From positions 26,579 to 90,578 of the forward strand of contig QKYT01000213.1 of assembly GCA_003550305.1 (NCBI GenBank): a stretch of DNA of 64,000 nucleotides. Reading direction: 5' to 3'. This stretch comes from Glomus cerebriforme (taxonomy: Eukaryota; Glomeromycota; Glomeromycetes; Glomerales; Glomeraceae). The translations under genes and the position numbers were made by a program. The number at the start of each line of letters is the position of its first letter. The stretch's first letter is position 1. The notes under the pieces were generated by a model. That model did not search any database, had not been told where the DNA came from, and saw only the letters and a list, made by a program, of their open reading frames with translations. Shown piece by piece: positions 32,627-43,122 of the stretch.

Positions 32627-34700
32627 TTAATAAAGAAATAAGAAAAGAAGAAATAATCTAATAAGACTCCATATAGAAGCAAAAATTGAATAAAACATTA
32701 ATGATAGGAAACTAATTCTGATATAAAATGGTAAGCTTTTATAATGTTTTGTGATATCTGGGAAAATAATTGTAAATGCATTTGGTATAAGAATCATTAC
32801 AACATAATGAATATATGATTCAACATCTGTATTAAAATTTAAAGAGAAAGAAAAATTAGATTTCATTTTAATATAAAAAATTATTAGATATGATATTTAA
32901 ACATTATATTTACCATCCCAATTGTCAATTATTTCTACATTGTCACCTACATTTAATAAGAATTTACGTATGTTAGATCAATGTATATATGAAAAAAGAA
33001 AAAGGAAAATCTATGTGTCATACCAATAAATGCTCCCGGAATGCTATATTCTAATGAGATATCTTTTATGACCTTATGAGGTGGTGGGGTGAGAATTTGA
33101 TTGTCTTTGTTATTTTCTGCATAAGTTGAAGGTGGACGCGATAATTGTGACTCGAAATCTATTATTTATTATAAGAAATAGAAATCGCGTTAAATTTTAA
33201 ATAGTTAGATTTTTTTTCTTCGAAAATGAATTACTTACCAAAAATATCCGAGTTATTATTAGCACTCCAATGAATGTCAGGATCCAAAGTATGTTGACGC
33301 CTTGCATACAAGGAGACCATTTGATGATAAGTATCGGGAGAAAAATTTTCGGGCTCTGGTAAACTTGGGAAATCCAAAAGACGTTTTGTGTAAATAGCTT
33401 CAGGATGTGTAAAAAAATTTCCATCCTTTTGCTTCCTTTCACCATCAACAATATTAAATTCTGCTGCAATGTCAGAAGTAGAATCATTACATAAATCTAA
33501 CCACCATTGTACCCAAATATAAACTTCTTCGGCTTCAGGACGATTTAATGGATTTGCATCCCAACATCTTTTAATTAATTTGGCTAAAGATTTTGGCATT
33601 GAATTATTAATATGAGGTCTTAATCCACAACAAATTCTTTGCGCTAACAATTTATCATGAGCATTTAAATCAAATGGGGGTCTTTGAATTGCTACTTCCC
33701 ACATAACTACACCAAGACTATATACATCTGCTGCTTTGTTAATTGGTCCTCCTCGTAAGACTTCTGGTGCAATATAAGGAAGAACTCCATAAACTCCATC
33801 TGAATATGATAATGTTGGCGAATCATCACCATGATTATTCAAATTTATCTCGGTTAATATGGTGCTATTCATTAAACGTCTTAAATTTCCCGTGTGAAGA
33901 TTCTTGTGGACGAAACCTGCATCATGAATACGATGAAGAACAGAAGCGACATCGGCAAGAATTTCTAATTTTGTTTTCCAATCATATTCAGGATAAGGAA
34001 GAGAACTATATAAGTAACTTCTCATGTCTCGTTCAATGCAGCGAATAACTAATGCATAATCCTTTGTAGCTGGATCTTGAGTTATTCCATAACATCGAAT
34101 CAAACCATTTTTACCATTTTGATGTGACAATAACTAAAGAAAATAATCACATTAATACATTAGCTAAATTAGAAAAAATTTTCACAAGAAATCACGTGAA
34201 TTACTCACCTCATTAACGAAATTCGCAAAGTCAGTTGATAAACCTTGAAGGACTTTAACATAGAATTTTTTTCCAGATTCACTTCTTCCCCATTCTTGTT
34301 TTATATTATCCCAATGAGTAATATAACCATCTAACCAACTAACAGAATAAGCGGATCCAAATCTACCAATTCCAATATGTACAACTTCCATTAAACGTTT
34401 CCATGGGATCCATTCCAATATTTGAGAATAATTTGTTGCAGTTAATTGTAAAGTAGAAATAAATTTATCAATATCTTTATTTCCACTTGTCCATGTATCA
34501 AATCTTGCTTCAAATCTTTCGTTATTACATTTTGAACACCATTCTTCGTTAAGTTTTGGATGTTGACATTCCTTACAGAGTCCATATAATTCAAGCCTTT
34601 GTTCTAATTCAAGTCTTTGTTCTAATTCTGAATCATCTATTGAACTTGATGTCGTGTGTGTTGGAATAAAATCCGAATGTTTAAATTCCACTTCCATCAT
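32627..34700 (-). CDS. Kinase-fold protein lacking catalytic motifs, with C-terminal membrane segments
   Basis: Five exons: 34700-34209, 34133-33239, 33158-33024, 32946-32914, 32826-32627; 584 residues. A leader with LCKECQHP and WCSKC (residues 41-58) and TSGNKDIDKFI is typical of the expanded kinase families of Rhizophagus. The kinase fold follows: Gly loop IGIGRFGSAYS (109-119), Lys149 in YVKV, APE at 286-288. The catalytic loop reads HKNLHTGN (N242 replaces the Asp of HRD) and the DFG position reads EIN (259-261), so this is very probably a pseudokinase. The C-terminal exon encodes two hydrophobic stretches (VVMILIPNAFTIIF and a longer one from FYIRISFLSLMF to the last residue), so it may be membrane-anchored. 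A tandem ELEQRL repeat lies at residues 25-38. Signalling scaffold is inference. Confidence 0.8.
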
Positions 34701-35671
34701 TAAGATTTAAATAAAATATATTTTAAAAAAAATTTTTTTTTATCCTAATGTCGCAGAAAGCATACATGCAAAAGTTGACTTTCAGCCAACGTGATTAATT
34801 TGATATAATATTAATTTTAAAAAAGTAAAGAAGATAAAAAGATAATAAAGAAAGAAAGAAAAGGGGGACCTTGAGCGCAAGCATATTAAGATACAAAATA
34901 TAAATATCAATTACATTTTACATTGTTTATTATTTGAAAATCGATTTGATAGCAAAAATCCCCTGCATTTATTCCATCTTAATTAAAAGTTTACTATAAA
35001 TGGTATTTTAATTTAAAGTTTTGGCGCGAAAAAAAAGGACCGAAAAAAAAAATCAATTTGTAACATCAGAAAGAACCAATTATAATATTGATTTTAATAA
35101 AATATTTAGATGCTGTCATACATGATTGATATTGTAAAATTGCATATCTTGCATTTTATACTGTTCATCACCCAAAACTAATTTGACTGTAGGTGCACAA
35201 TTTATAACGTGATCACACCAATAGAAATTTTGTATTACCGAAAAAAGGTATCTGCTACCGAAATCCATTTTGTATTACCGAAAGTCATTTTACCAAAATT
35301 CGTATTATCGAAAATCACTTGATCGAATGCTTTAACTGAAGGGACACGTCTTTCGGTAATACAGGTTCGGCAAAATGGAAGTAGACTTCGGTGAAATGTA
35401 CCGAAACCGGTTAAATTGTGATAGTAAAAGAAGCATATATTAAATAAATAATTATAGAAAAATAAAATACCCTATCATTTAAATAGATATGTCTAATAAT
35501 CAAATGCAGTAAAAAATCGAAAACTTATAATAATAGCAGCACTGATATTTCTAAGCCACTGGCTCCATTATTATAATATAAATCTGAGATGAATTAATTC
35601 TTTCCTTTTTTGGGGGGGTTTGGCTCAAAAAAATTTTTGATAAAATTTTTAAACCCTTTATTTCAAAGAAT
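34701..35671. other. Intergenic stretch with a foldback repeat
   Basis: Upstream region of the kinase-fold gene; apart from the foldback element listed separately, no gene or motif was seen. Confidence 0.5.
35215..35415. repeat. Foldback element built from TATTACCGAAA motifs
   Basis: Several copies of (G)TATTACCGAAA and CTACCGAAA on the plus strand face TTTCGGTAATAC and TTCGGTGAAATG copies about 100 bp further on, so the block forms an imperfect palindrome around 35,320. CCATTTTG also recurs inverted. The GGTAAAATGA-type core resembles the 15-bp units of the mini-element at 3.3 kb. Confidence 0.6.
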
Positions 35672-36282
35672 ATGAACGAAAGTCAACAAAGAGAAGTATG
35701 CTACTTGAGGTGTGTCATTAAATTGGGAAAACTTGAGATTGAATGGTCTATTATCACACCATCCACCTGGGACTGGATTGGGCTCTTCGAAGACAAAAAC
35801 ACAGAAAATAGGAATTGGCTCAATGGTCATTGGTTCTACATTGGGAATCATGGTAATCGCACAATTCTACCTGATGGACGACATGTTTACACTGGTAGCC
35901 ATTGAATCGGAACAGTTTCTGGACAAAATCAAATAAGACTTAATACATATGAGTCTTACGGAGTGTTTAAGACTTATGCATACGCTAATATACTTAATCC
36001 TGATTTCGTAAATTTTAATAAGATTCGTGTACAGTACACTATCTTAACAGAGGATTACAACATTTATTTGACAACCACAAAATCGATTGGGGTGACAACT
36101 GGAATATGCAGAACAGAGAAAGACTCCTGGAGACCCTTCAAGAGTTTGTTGACAGAAATACAAACAATGTTAATGTTTACCTTGGAACATATAAGACTCA
36201 AAATGTATATCTTGTTGTTGATCCCGAATCATACATAATTTACCGCGGTGGAGAGAAGGATTATTTCTTATGGTCCGGATAG
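35672..36282 (+). pseudogene. Unrecognised single-exon gene broken by a TGA and a frameshift
   Basis: From ATG 35672 the frame encodes TPSTWDWIGLFEDKN, an aromatic pattern seen in SKICH-like and other beta-sandwich domains. It then meets TGA at 35,903-35,905 and continues in the same frame with QIRLNTYESYGVFKTYAYAN to about residue 140. Near 36,090 the coding signal jumps to another frame, which reads DWGDNWNMQNRERLLETLQE and VYLVVDPESYIIYRGGEKDY and ends at TAG 36,280-36,282. Both lesions break a single ancestral ORF of about 200 residues. The domain assignment is weak; the two-lesion reading is clear from the translation. Confidence 0.6.
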
Positions 36283-37143
36283 AAGTTGAGCAGCAACCAA
36301 TATAATTATGTAACACAACACCATATAAATTAAATGCAACCGTACTTATAGTGTTTGAAGATATCCTTGAACAACTTGCCAATTCTGAAGGCGAAAGAGA
36401 TGACTTAATTAAACTATTTTTAAATACATATAATATGACAAAAATAGTTATGATAAAAAAGTGTATGATAAACTTGGTTAGTTATTTATTTTAGCTGTAA
36501 GTTACATTCCGTTGTCATTTGAAGGGAGGGCCAGATGATAATTATGAACTTGATTTTGATAAGATTAGAAAAAAGACTAGGTAAACTTGAAAAAATCACA
36601 CTTTAAGTGATAAATTTTAAATTAAATAGTATTAAAATACATGACTTGATTCTCTAGTCAAATGATGCCTGCTTTATGAATGAAATATACTTGTCTTACA
36701 GTACGAAAATTATATGTGTAATGAATACAGCTAAGTAAAAAATAAAAGTAATAAAATGAGAGGAAATTTTGCCCCATATAATGGTCTGCTATTACACATT
36801 TCTATCATTCTACATGTTATATCTTTACTAAATAACACTATATAGGTTAATTATTACCTAGTTATGAGTAGATTGTTACCTGCTAATTGTTTTCAGTGTT
36901 CTGGACCTTTTTATTATTAAGATAATATCTGTGCTTTTTCACTGCTCTATGCTCCTATTATGATCAAGAGGTTATCGCCGGCACTATAGTGTAAATTCTA
37001 ACCTGATCTTTGGAGTGCAATATCTTAGCTTCCACTGATTGGATTTATGCGATTCTGAAATGCCATGGATTGGAAATCTGGTAAAAATTATGGAATAAGA
37101 AATTTATCATTCCATGGACCATGGCATACCGGATCAATTTTTG
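36283..37143. other. Stretch upstream of the IS607-like element
   Basis: No gene recognised. ATGCCATGG occurs at about 37,060 and inverted at about 37,120, with a second CCATGG beside it; it may belong to the left end of the element. Confidence 0.4.
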
Positions 37144-37239
37144 CTTAGTAATACAGTTGCAATAATTGCTTAGTAATGCTTATCAATGAAAATCATATAA
37201 GATCCAAAATCAAAAATCATAAACTATACTTTTCCTCTC

Positions 37240-37914
37240 ATGTATTTATCTGCACACCAAGCAACTAAGAAACTTGGAATCTTATCAGACACCTTGTATC
37301 ATTGGCTAAAGTAAGGAAAAATTACTGCTAAAATGTCTCCTTCTGGTACTCACCTTTACAACATTTCTTGCATTTTTTCAGAGTTGACTTTCTGAAATGC
37401 TAATAATAACAACACTAACACCACTGCCACTACTACTACTGCTGCCGCCACTACTACCAAAAAAGGATTTCTCTATGCCCGAATCTCTAGTGTCAAGCAA
37501 AAAGAAGACCTTGAATGACAGAAACAACTCCTTAGCTTCTGATTTTCAACCTATAAACTTGTTAGTAATATCAGCTTGGATGTCAACTTCAAATGACCAG
37601 GACTTAAGATCTTATTGAAACAGTCAAGTTGAAGAATGGTCTCAGAAATTGTAGTTACCCACTATGATTGACTCTGCCAGTTTGTTTTCAACCTCATCCA
37701 GACATGCTCTCCCTCCATGCAACAAAAATTGTGGTTCTCTTCAACGATGTGACCTTTGACGAGCATAAACTTTCTCAAGATATCCTTGCAATTAATACTG
37801 TCTTCATCTGTTAAATGCAAGGAAAAAAAGCTGCTCTGCATAGATGAGAGCATCAAAACAGGCAACTTAACCAAGAAGAAAAAAGTCAGTGCAATAAGAG
37901 CATATACCAAATGA
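37240..37914 (+). pseudogene. IS607-type serine recombinase (transposase) remnant
   Basis: From ATG 37240 the frame reads a MerR-like helix-turn-helix (MYLSAHQATKKLGILSDTL, then HLYNIS), then an Asn/Thr-rich linker, then GFLYARISSVKQKEDLE (37,466-37,519) with the catalytic-serine region of small serine recombinases. It ends with VVTHYD-stop-LC and, after a frameshift near 37,707, TKIVVLFNDVTFDEHKLS and a basic C-terminus reaching 37,914. At least six in-frame stops occur; three are TGA where relatives have Arg (after DLE, after NFK, after HYD), consistent with CGA to TGA. In intact elements this enzyme catalyses excision and integration with little target preference. It is followed by the MITE and then the nuclease remnant. 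Confidence 0.8.
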
Positions 37915-37925
37915 CAATGCTTAAA

Positions 37926-38471
37926 TAGTGTTCCGCAGACGATTCAGCCAAATCGAATTTGATTCAGAATTGATTCAGATTTGATTTGATTCAGAATTTT
38001 TGAATTGTGAATCGAATCTGAATTTGATTTAATTAGATTCGATTCATTGAATCGAATTCAAATCAGTCAAATCCAAATAAAATCTGAATCAAATTTGATT
38101 CGACCGATTGTCATATGTTATTCATCATATGTTTAATTTTGCCTAAATTTTATAATGCTGGCCAAAATTTTTTATTTGGATCTTATGTAACATTATACAA
38201 TTCAAAAAGGAAATTTTGTTTCTCTCAAAAATTGAAATTTTGGGTTACATGAGATTTTTAAAAAGGCAATTTTATTGCAAATCATTTAATTCTGGCTGGA
38301 ATTATGAATCACGTGACATTGGCGATATTCAAATCAAGAATTCAAATTGAATCTGAATTGATTTAATTTGATTCGTTTAAATATAGAATCGAATTTAAAT
38401 GATTTGTGATTTGATCAAATCAAATTCGAATCTGATTCAATTTGATTTAATTTGATTCATGCGAAATACTA
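37926..38471. mobile_element. hAT-type MITE (546 bp) nested in the IS607-like element
   Basis: The ends are TAGTGTTCCGCA and, reverse-complemented, TAGTATTTCGCA (10 of 12). The flanks are TGCTTAAA (37918-37925) and TGCTTGAA (38472-38479), an 8-bp target duplication with one mismatch. The interior is dominated by GATTCAGATTTGATT / AATCGAATCTGAATT motifs in both orientations and has no coding capacity. Because it splits the older element, it was inserted later. Confidence 0.85.
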
Positions 38472-38479
38472 TGCTTGAA

Positions 38480-39855
38480 AGAAACTTTCAATCATACACT
38501 ACTAGTCAAAGCGTATCCCAACCATTCTCAGAAACAATTATTTGAAATGTTGGATGGGATTGGTGAGATTGCTTATAATTCTGTAGTAAAGTGAAGCAAA
38601 AGATGTTATTTTATAAAGGAAGATGGCATCATAAAACCTATGAATCATTAACAGAAACTTTCTTTATTTAATGATATCTGAGCTGAAAAAATGTTGACAA
38701 AGTAAATGATAAGAAACTGATCAATTTAGCTATCTGGGGGTGAAAAAAAATTCATGAGAGCTGTAGTTTGTTTAGGAATGCTATTACATAAAATACTAAA
38801 TATTGCACTTGCTGATGAAGTAATAGATGAAGCATTAACTGCTAGAAGTGAGATTATTAAGCAAAATACTAAATATTCACAAGATGAATTTATTAATACT
38901 CTATCATTTTGAACTTATAAAGATCTGTAACAAACCATTACTATCTGAGCTCAAAATTTTTCATCTTCAATATGGGACTGTTTTTACATCACCTACCTGC
39001 ACATTTCATCAATATATACTTCACATCATTATAAGCCTAATACAATATTAAATAGTAACCAATATGCTTTGTATCCTCTATATTTTGAAAAGAAACATAA
39101 AAATAACAATGGCCTATTTCCCACAAGGTCTCTTGTGATAGCAAACTTACTTATTTTCATCAAACAAATGAATGGAAACTTGCATGGGTCTATGAAACTC
39201 AAAACAGCTCTGTAAAACCCAAGTGAATAGCTCTATTCATGCAGACTCTATTGATCCAGGAGTTAGAATACCATTCATATGATACTCTCCAACAAAAGGT
39301 GTAGGTAAAATTGGTAAACATGATATTAGTCAGATTGTTCATCTATATACATATATAGATAATCTTATCTTAAAAAAAGATTAATTAATCATCAAAGCGC
39401 AAGAAGAAGAAGGCAAAAAGGATCAATAATGCTATTTTTTGAATGCAGTGAAAAATTATTCATTTACAAAATGAAATTCACAGAAAAGCAATTGCATTCT
39501 TTACTCATAAATTTGATGTCATTATTATCCCTTCTTTTGAAGTATCAGGTATGATAAGTTAAAAAACAAGAAAGATTACTCAAAAAAATGCTTGGCTGGG
39601 CACATTATCAATTTTGCCAACATCTAGTAGCCAAAGCAGAAGAATTTGGAGTTCATATTATTATCCAAAACGAAGCCTATACCTCTAAAACTTGTAGCTA
39701 GTGTGAAAAATTCAAAAAATTGGAGGGTTTGAGGTGTATAATTGCCAAAATTGTAGAACTGTAATGGATCGAGATGAAAATGATGCTCGGGAATCTTTCT
39801 CTGGGCATTGCTTGATGGAGCCTTGATTCTCTCCAGAGATCATGCAGGAAGTAAT
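38480..39855 (+). pseudogene. Fanzor (TnpB-like RNA-guided nuclease) remnant
   Basis: Recognisable blocks in order: FINTLSF and SSSIWD region (about 38,880-38,985); HHYKPNTILNSNQYALYP and KKHKNNNGLFPTRSLVIANL (about 39,027-39,150); SIDPGVRIPF (39,246-39,275, RuvC-I Asp); a basic helical region; FDVIIIPSFEVSGM (about 39,513-39,552, RuvC-II Glu); HYQFCQHLVAKAEEFGV; NEAYTSKTCS then Cys (39,670-39,705) and YNCQNC (39,737-39,754), the zinc ribbon; VMDRDENDA (about 39,761-39,787, RuvC-III Asp). The three RuvC acidic residues and four zinc-ribbon cysteines are all still legible, but several stops and at least two frameshifts break the gene. The stop in the zinc ribbon (TAG) sits between CS and C. 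Fanzors are eukaryotic relatives of TnpB guided by a reprogrammable RNA. Confidence 0.85.
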
Positions 39856-39876
39856 AGTTTTACTTAGCAATGCTTA

Positions 39877-40487
39877 GTGTTACCTATTATTGATGTATTA
39901 CAATCAATTCATAGTAATTAAATTCGGCACAAATATTATGTATGCTATTACAATCCGTCTAACATGTCAGTAATCATATAGTTGGCAAGAGTTCTAATTT
40001 TTGTGTATTTAAACATCATGATAATTATGATGGGTTGTCACGTGACGTATCAAAGAGTCATGCATAAATAATGTTAAGAATATTTTGATACTTGATTTTG
40101 CACTTATTAAAAATACAAAAGCTGAAATTATACATTTGATTTTTGATATTAGTTTATGGGATAAATTTGTTTTTTCATCCGTATAAAATTCTACGATATT
40201 GAAAAAAAATATTTACGGTAGTAATAACTTTTTTGTTTTTAGAATGTTTTGGAATCTTTAGCAAAAAAGCTATAAATTATACTAATTGTTCTATTATTTT
40301 GTTGAAGATGGGAGAAGTGTGTGATGCTGTCATCGTAATTTTGTTATTTTATGTCATGAAATTCATCTTAATGTCTCGTTTCTTCACTTCTTTTTTCCTT
40401 TAAAAAAAGGAATTAACACTAACAATCTTAAAATAACATCGTTGTTTTTTTAAGTGGAAATTTTTGGATGTTATTATTAAAAATAAA
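39877..40487. other. Intergenic stretch
   Basis: Between the transposon fossil and the 3' end of the CCDC6-like gene. No coding region or repeat recognised. Confidence 0.5.
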
Positions 40488-42913
40488 TTAATCCTGGGAA
40501 GTTCCACTTGGTGATGATAAGGATTCCGATTGGGATGAGTTTCCAATGGTAGGTGCCTGATTAAGAGTTGCCGACACTAAAAGAAATATTATAAATAAAA
40601 AGAAACAAATTCGGTTTCAACAGATATAAAACTTAACACTTTACCGCTACGTGACCGTGAGGACTGAATACTACCCTGAATACCTAAACCGATTGCATTT
40701 AAAGGCATAGATTTAACATCGCCTGCAGATACCGATCGACCCCGGACAAGGTTTGGCGTCGAATTACTGGAATTATGCGTATTCGAGTTTGATCTCCGCG
40801 TCTGTATTCGGAGAAATTAAGACGCAGCAAAAGAATAAAAAGAGGAAGCTAAGTGAATTGCACTTACGTTTCTCGGATTGCTATTATGTCTGAGAAAAGC
40901 GGGCACACTGAAGGATAATAAATTGAGGTAAACATTTGTACATACATTAAAGCGGTTACACAAAGGAATTCGAATCTCCAACTTACGGTTCCTCTGTCAA
41001 TAAATCTTCTACTGGTAATCCAGATTTCTTTCTCAATTCAATTAATTCATTCTTTAATCGAGTTGCCTGACTGGATTTCGCAATATCTAACCAATGTTTT
41101 TACTCAAGCTTTTATTCATAACAAATTAAATGAATGTCCCAAGATGATAATATAAAAAACTTACATTCTTTCTCCATCTCTGAAATTTTCGTCCTGAGCG
41201 TGTTAACTTCTGCTTTTAGTACTTCGACTATACCCGGAGAAGTAAGACCAAAATCAGGAGAAGTAGGAGAAGAAGAATGTGCAGTGGCCCATTTTTTGTG
41301 ACTTTTGGAATTTTAAAATAAATAAATCCATAAACAATGATATTATAAAAGCCCAAAAGAAAAAAAAAATTTAACTTACGTGGAAGAAGGAGATGCAGGA
41401 GGTAAAGGAGTGATATTGCTGGTATTAGATGTCGAAGAAGTACTATTCTCACGTGAATGATGTGGATGGTAAGTCTGCTGTTGACGCAATGAATCAAGTT
41501 GCTTTTGAAGTCGATTAACAATGTACTCTTGTTCTTGTTCAAGAGCATTTTCCATATCAATTTTTTCTTTTTGCAGCTATAGAAATAGTGTATAATTTTA
41601 TTTTAATTTTAAATATGATTAATGTATGCCAATTAAGTATATAATAAGAATTACCTGATTCAGTTTCTTTTGTAAAGTATTTGTGAGATATTCCTCCTCT
41701 TGTTCAACCTGGAGGAGTAATTCACCTTTCTCTTTCTTAAGTCCTGAAATACGTTTCAGTAACTTATTTGAGATGTATTCTTCCTCTTGTTCAGCAGATG
41801 CATGCTATAAGATGATATAGTATATAATTTAATAATTGTTTAACATCATGAAATCACAAAACTACATACCATATCGACTGTCATTCGTCTTAACATTTGA
41901 TTATCATGTCTCAAAATATTGACGTGTCCTTGTTCCATTTCAACTTCAAACTTGAGTTTCTTAATATCTAATTCTTGTTGTCGAATACGCTCATATGCGT
42001 TTTGAAGTTCCTGCTTTAAGACAATTGGATCTTCAGATTCCAACGCTAACTTTTGCGCATCAGTGGGAATAGGAGAAGGCGGCACTTCAGAACTGACTTC
42101 ACTAATAATTTTAATTTAATTCCTGAATTTCAGTAAAATCTTTACAAACATAAATATCCTAAAAAAACTACCATTCTTTTTAAAAACGCGTCTAAAAGAA
42201 TAAAATAACATAGAATGCGTCTCGTAAAGAATACACAAATAAGAAAACATTCCCTGTTCCCTTCACATAGACAAAAAAAAACTTTTTGTTAACCACCCTC
42301 TCATATAAACTAACCCTTGATTAATTTGTAATTTTGACAAAGTACTCTGAAATGATTTGGCGCGAGCTTCCATTGATGCCTCCAAGTTTGCCTTCTCTTG
42401 TCTGGCCTTGATAATAAAGGATAAGTGTTCATCATTAGATTTTAAACTCGAAAATCAAAGTATTATGATTTAATTGATTTTAGGAGGAGCTAAAAAAAGA
42501 TTCTCACATAATTCAATTGATCTTGAAGGGATTTGGTAATGCTCTTTTCACTCTGTTCAACTTGCTGCAAAGCTTTAGCGCGATCCTTAAATTGAACCAA
42601 AAAGTGTAATTTGGAATTCGATTAATGGGAAACAAATAAAAATTAATAAAAAATAGTCAATCTAGTCTAGTATAAATACATGGAAATTAAACATTTAAAA
42701 AATTAAATTAAATAAAACTATAAATTCAACGTATATCTAAAATAATAGAAAAGAGTTAAAAGAATCACCGAAAAAGTACACGCGAATGCTTACCGAAATT
42801 TTCTCTGTACGACTAGCACTCAACTGTTCACGAAGCTCTTTCAATTCATTCGCCTGCTGGCGAGCGAGAGCTTGAAGCTGTGCCAGATCTTGTGGTAATT
42901 CTACCTCGCTCAT
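40488..42913 (-). CDS. CCDC6-like coiled-coil protein
   Basis: Eleven exons, all with GT/AG borders and matching phases: 42913-42794, 42585-42508, 42406-42315, 42101-41870, 41804-41655, 41576-41380, 41301-41165, 41086-40987, 40907-40868, 40801-40645, 40576-40488; 463 residues. Human CCDC6 has a similar length. Residues 1 to about 320 are almost continuous coiled coil with the diagnostic repeated EQE(E/Q)EYxxNxLxKxL units (QEEEYISNKLLKRIS, QEEEYLTNTLQKKLN, QEQEYIVNRLQKQLD). A Ser/Thr/Pro-rich linker with His (TYHPHHSRENSTSS) and a Ser-rich C-terminal tail follow. CCDC6 relatives are scaffold-like; the fungal role is unknown. Its start lies 209 bp from that of the DHX37 gene on the opposite strand. 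Confidence 0.8.
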
Positions 42914-43122
42914 ATTTTGGAACTGATCTTTTGCAATTTTACTACAGTCGGAAATACATCCTGGATCTAGAGGACTAGCTTATTTAATGTGCTACTCAAA
43001 CATTCACACGAACATGTGCGATCAGAGCTTTGATTGGATAGAAAAGATTTGATAACTGGTGATCCAAGAACTGCTATAGTTAGTATAGTTAGAAACGATT
43101 CGTGAATCGAAACAAGCAAAAA

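Larger units (their letters stand above)
37144..39876 (+). mobile_element. Fossil IS607-type transposon with Fanzor nuclease
   Basis: Same-strand remnants of a MerR-headed serine recombinase (tnpA type) and a Fanzor/TnpB-like nuclease lie in the order found in IS607-family elements, including the eukaryotic ones. The direct repeat CTTAGyAATGCTTA occurs at 37169-37182 and 39863-39876, just outside the two genes, with a shorter copy CTTAGTAAT at 37144. These probably mark the element ends, though exact borders are uncertain. Both genes are broken, and a hAT MITE sits between them. No inverted repeats are expected for this family. Confidence 0.8.

Noticed and set aside
36500..39900. Ordinary bacterial insertion sequence as contamination.
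   Set aside because: Base composition, the nested fungal-type hAT MITE and the heavy decay fit a long-resident eukaryotic element.
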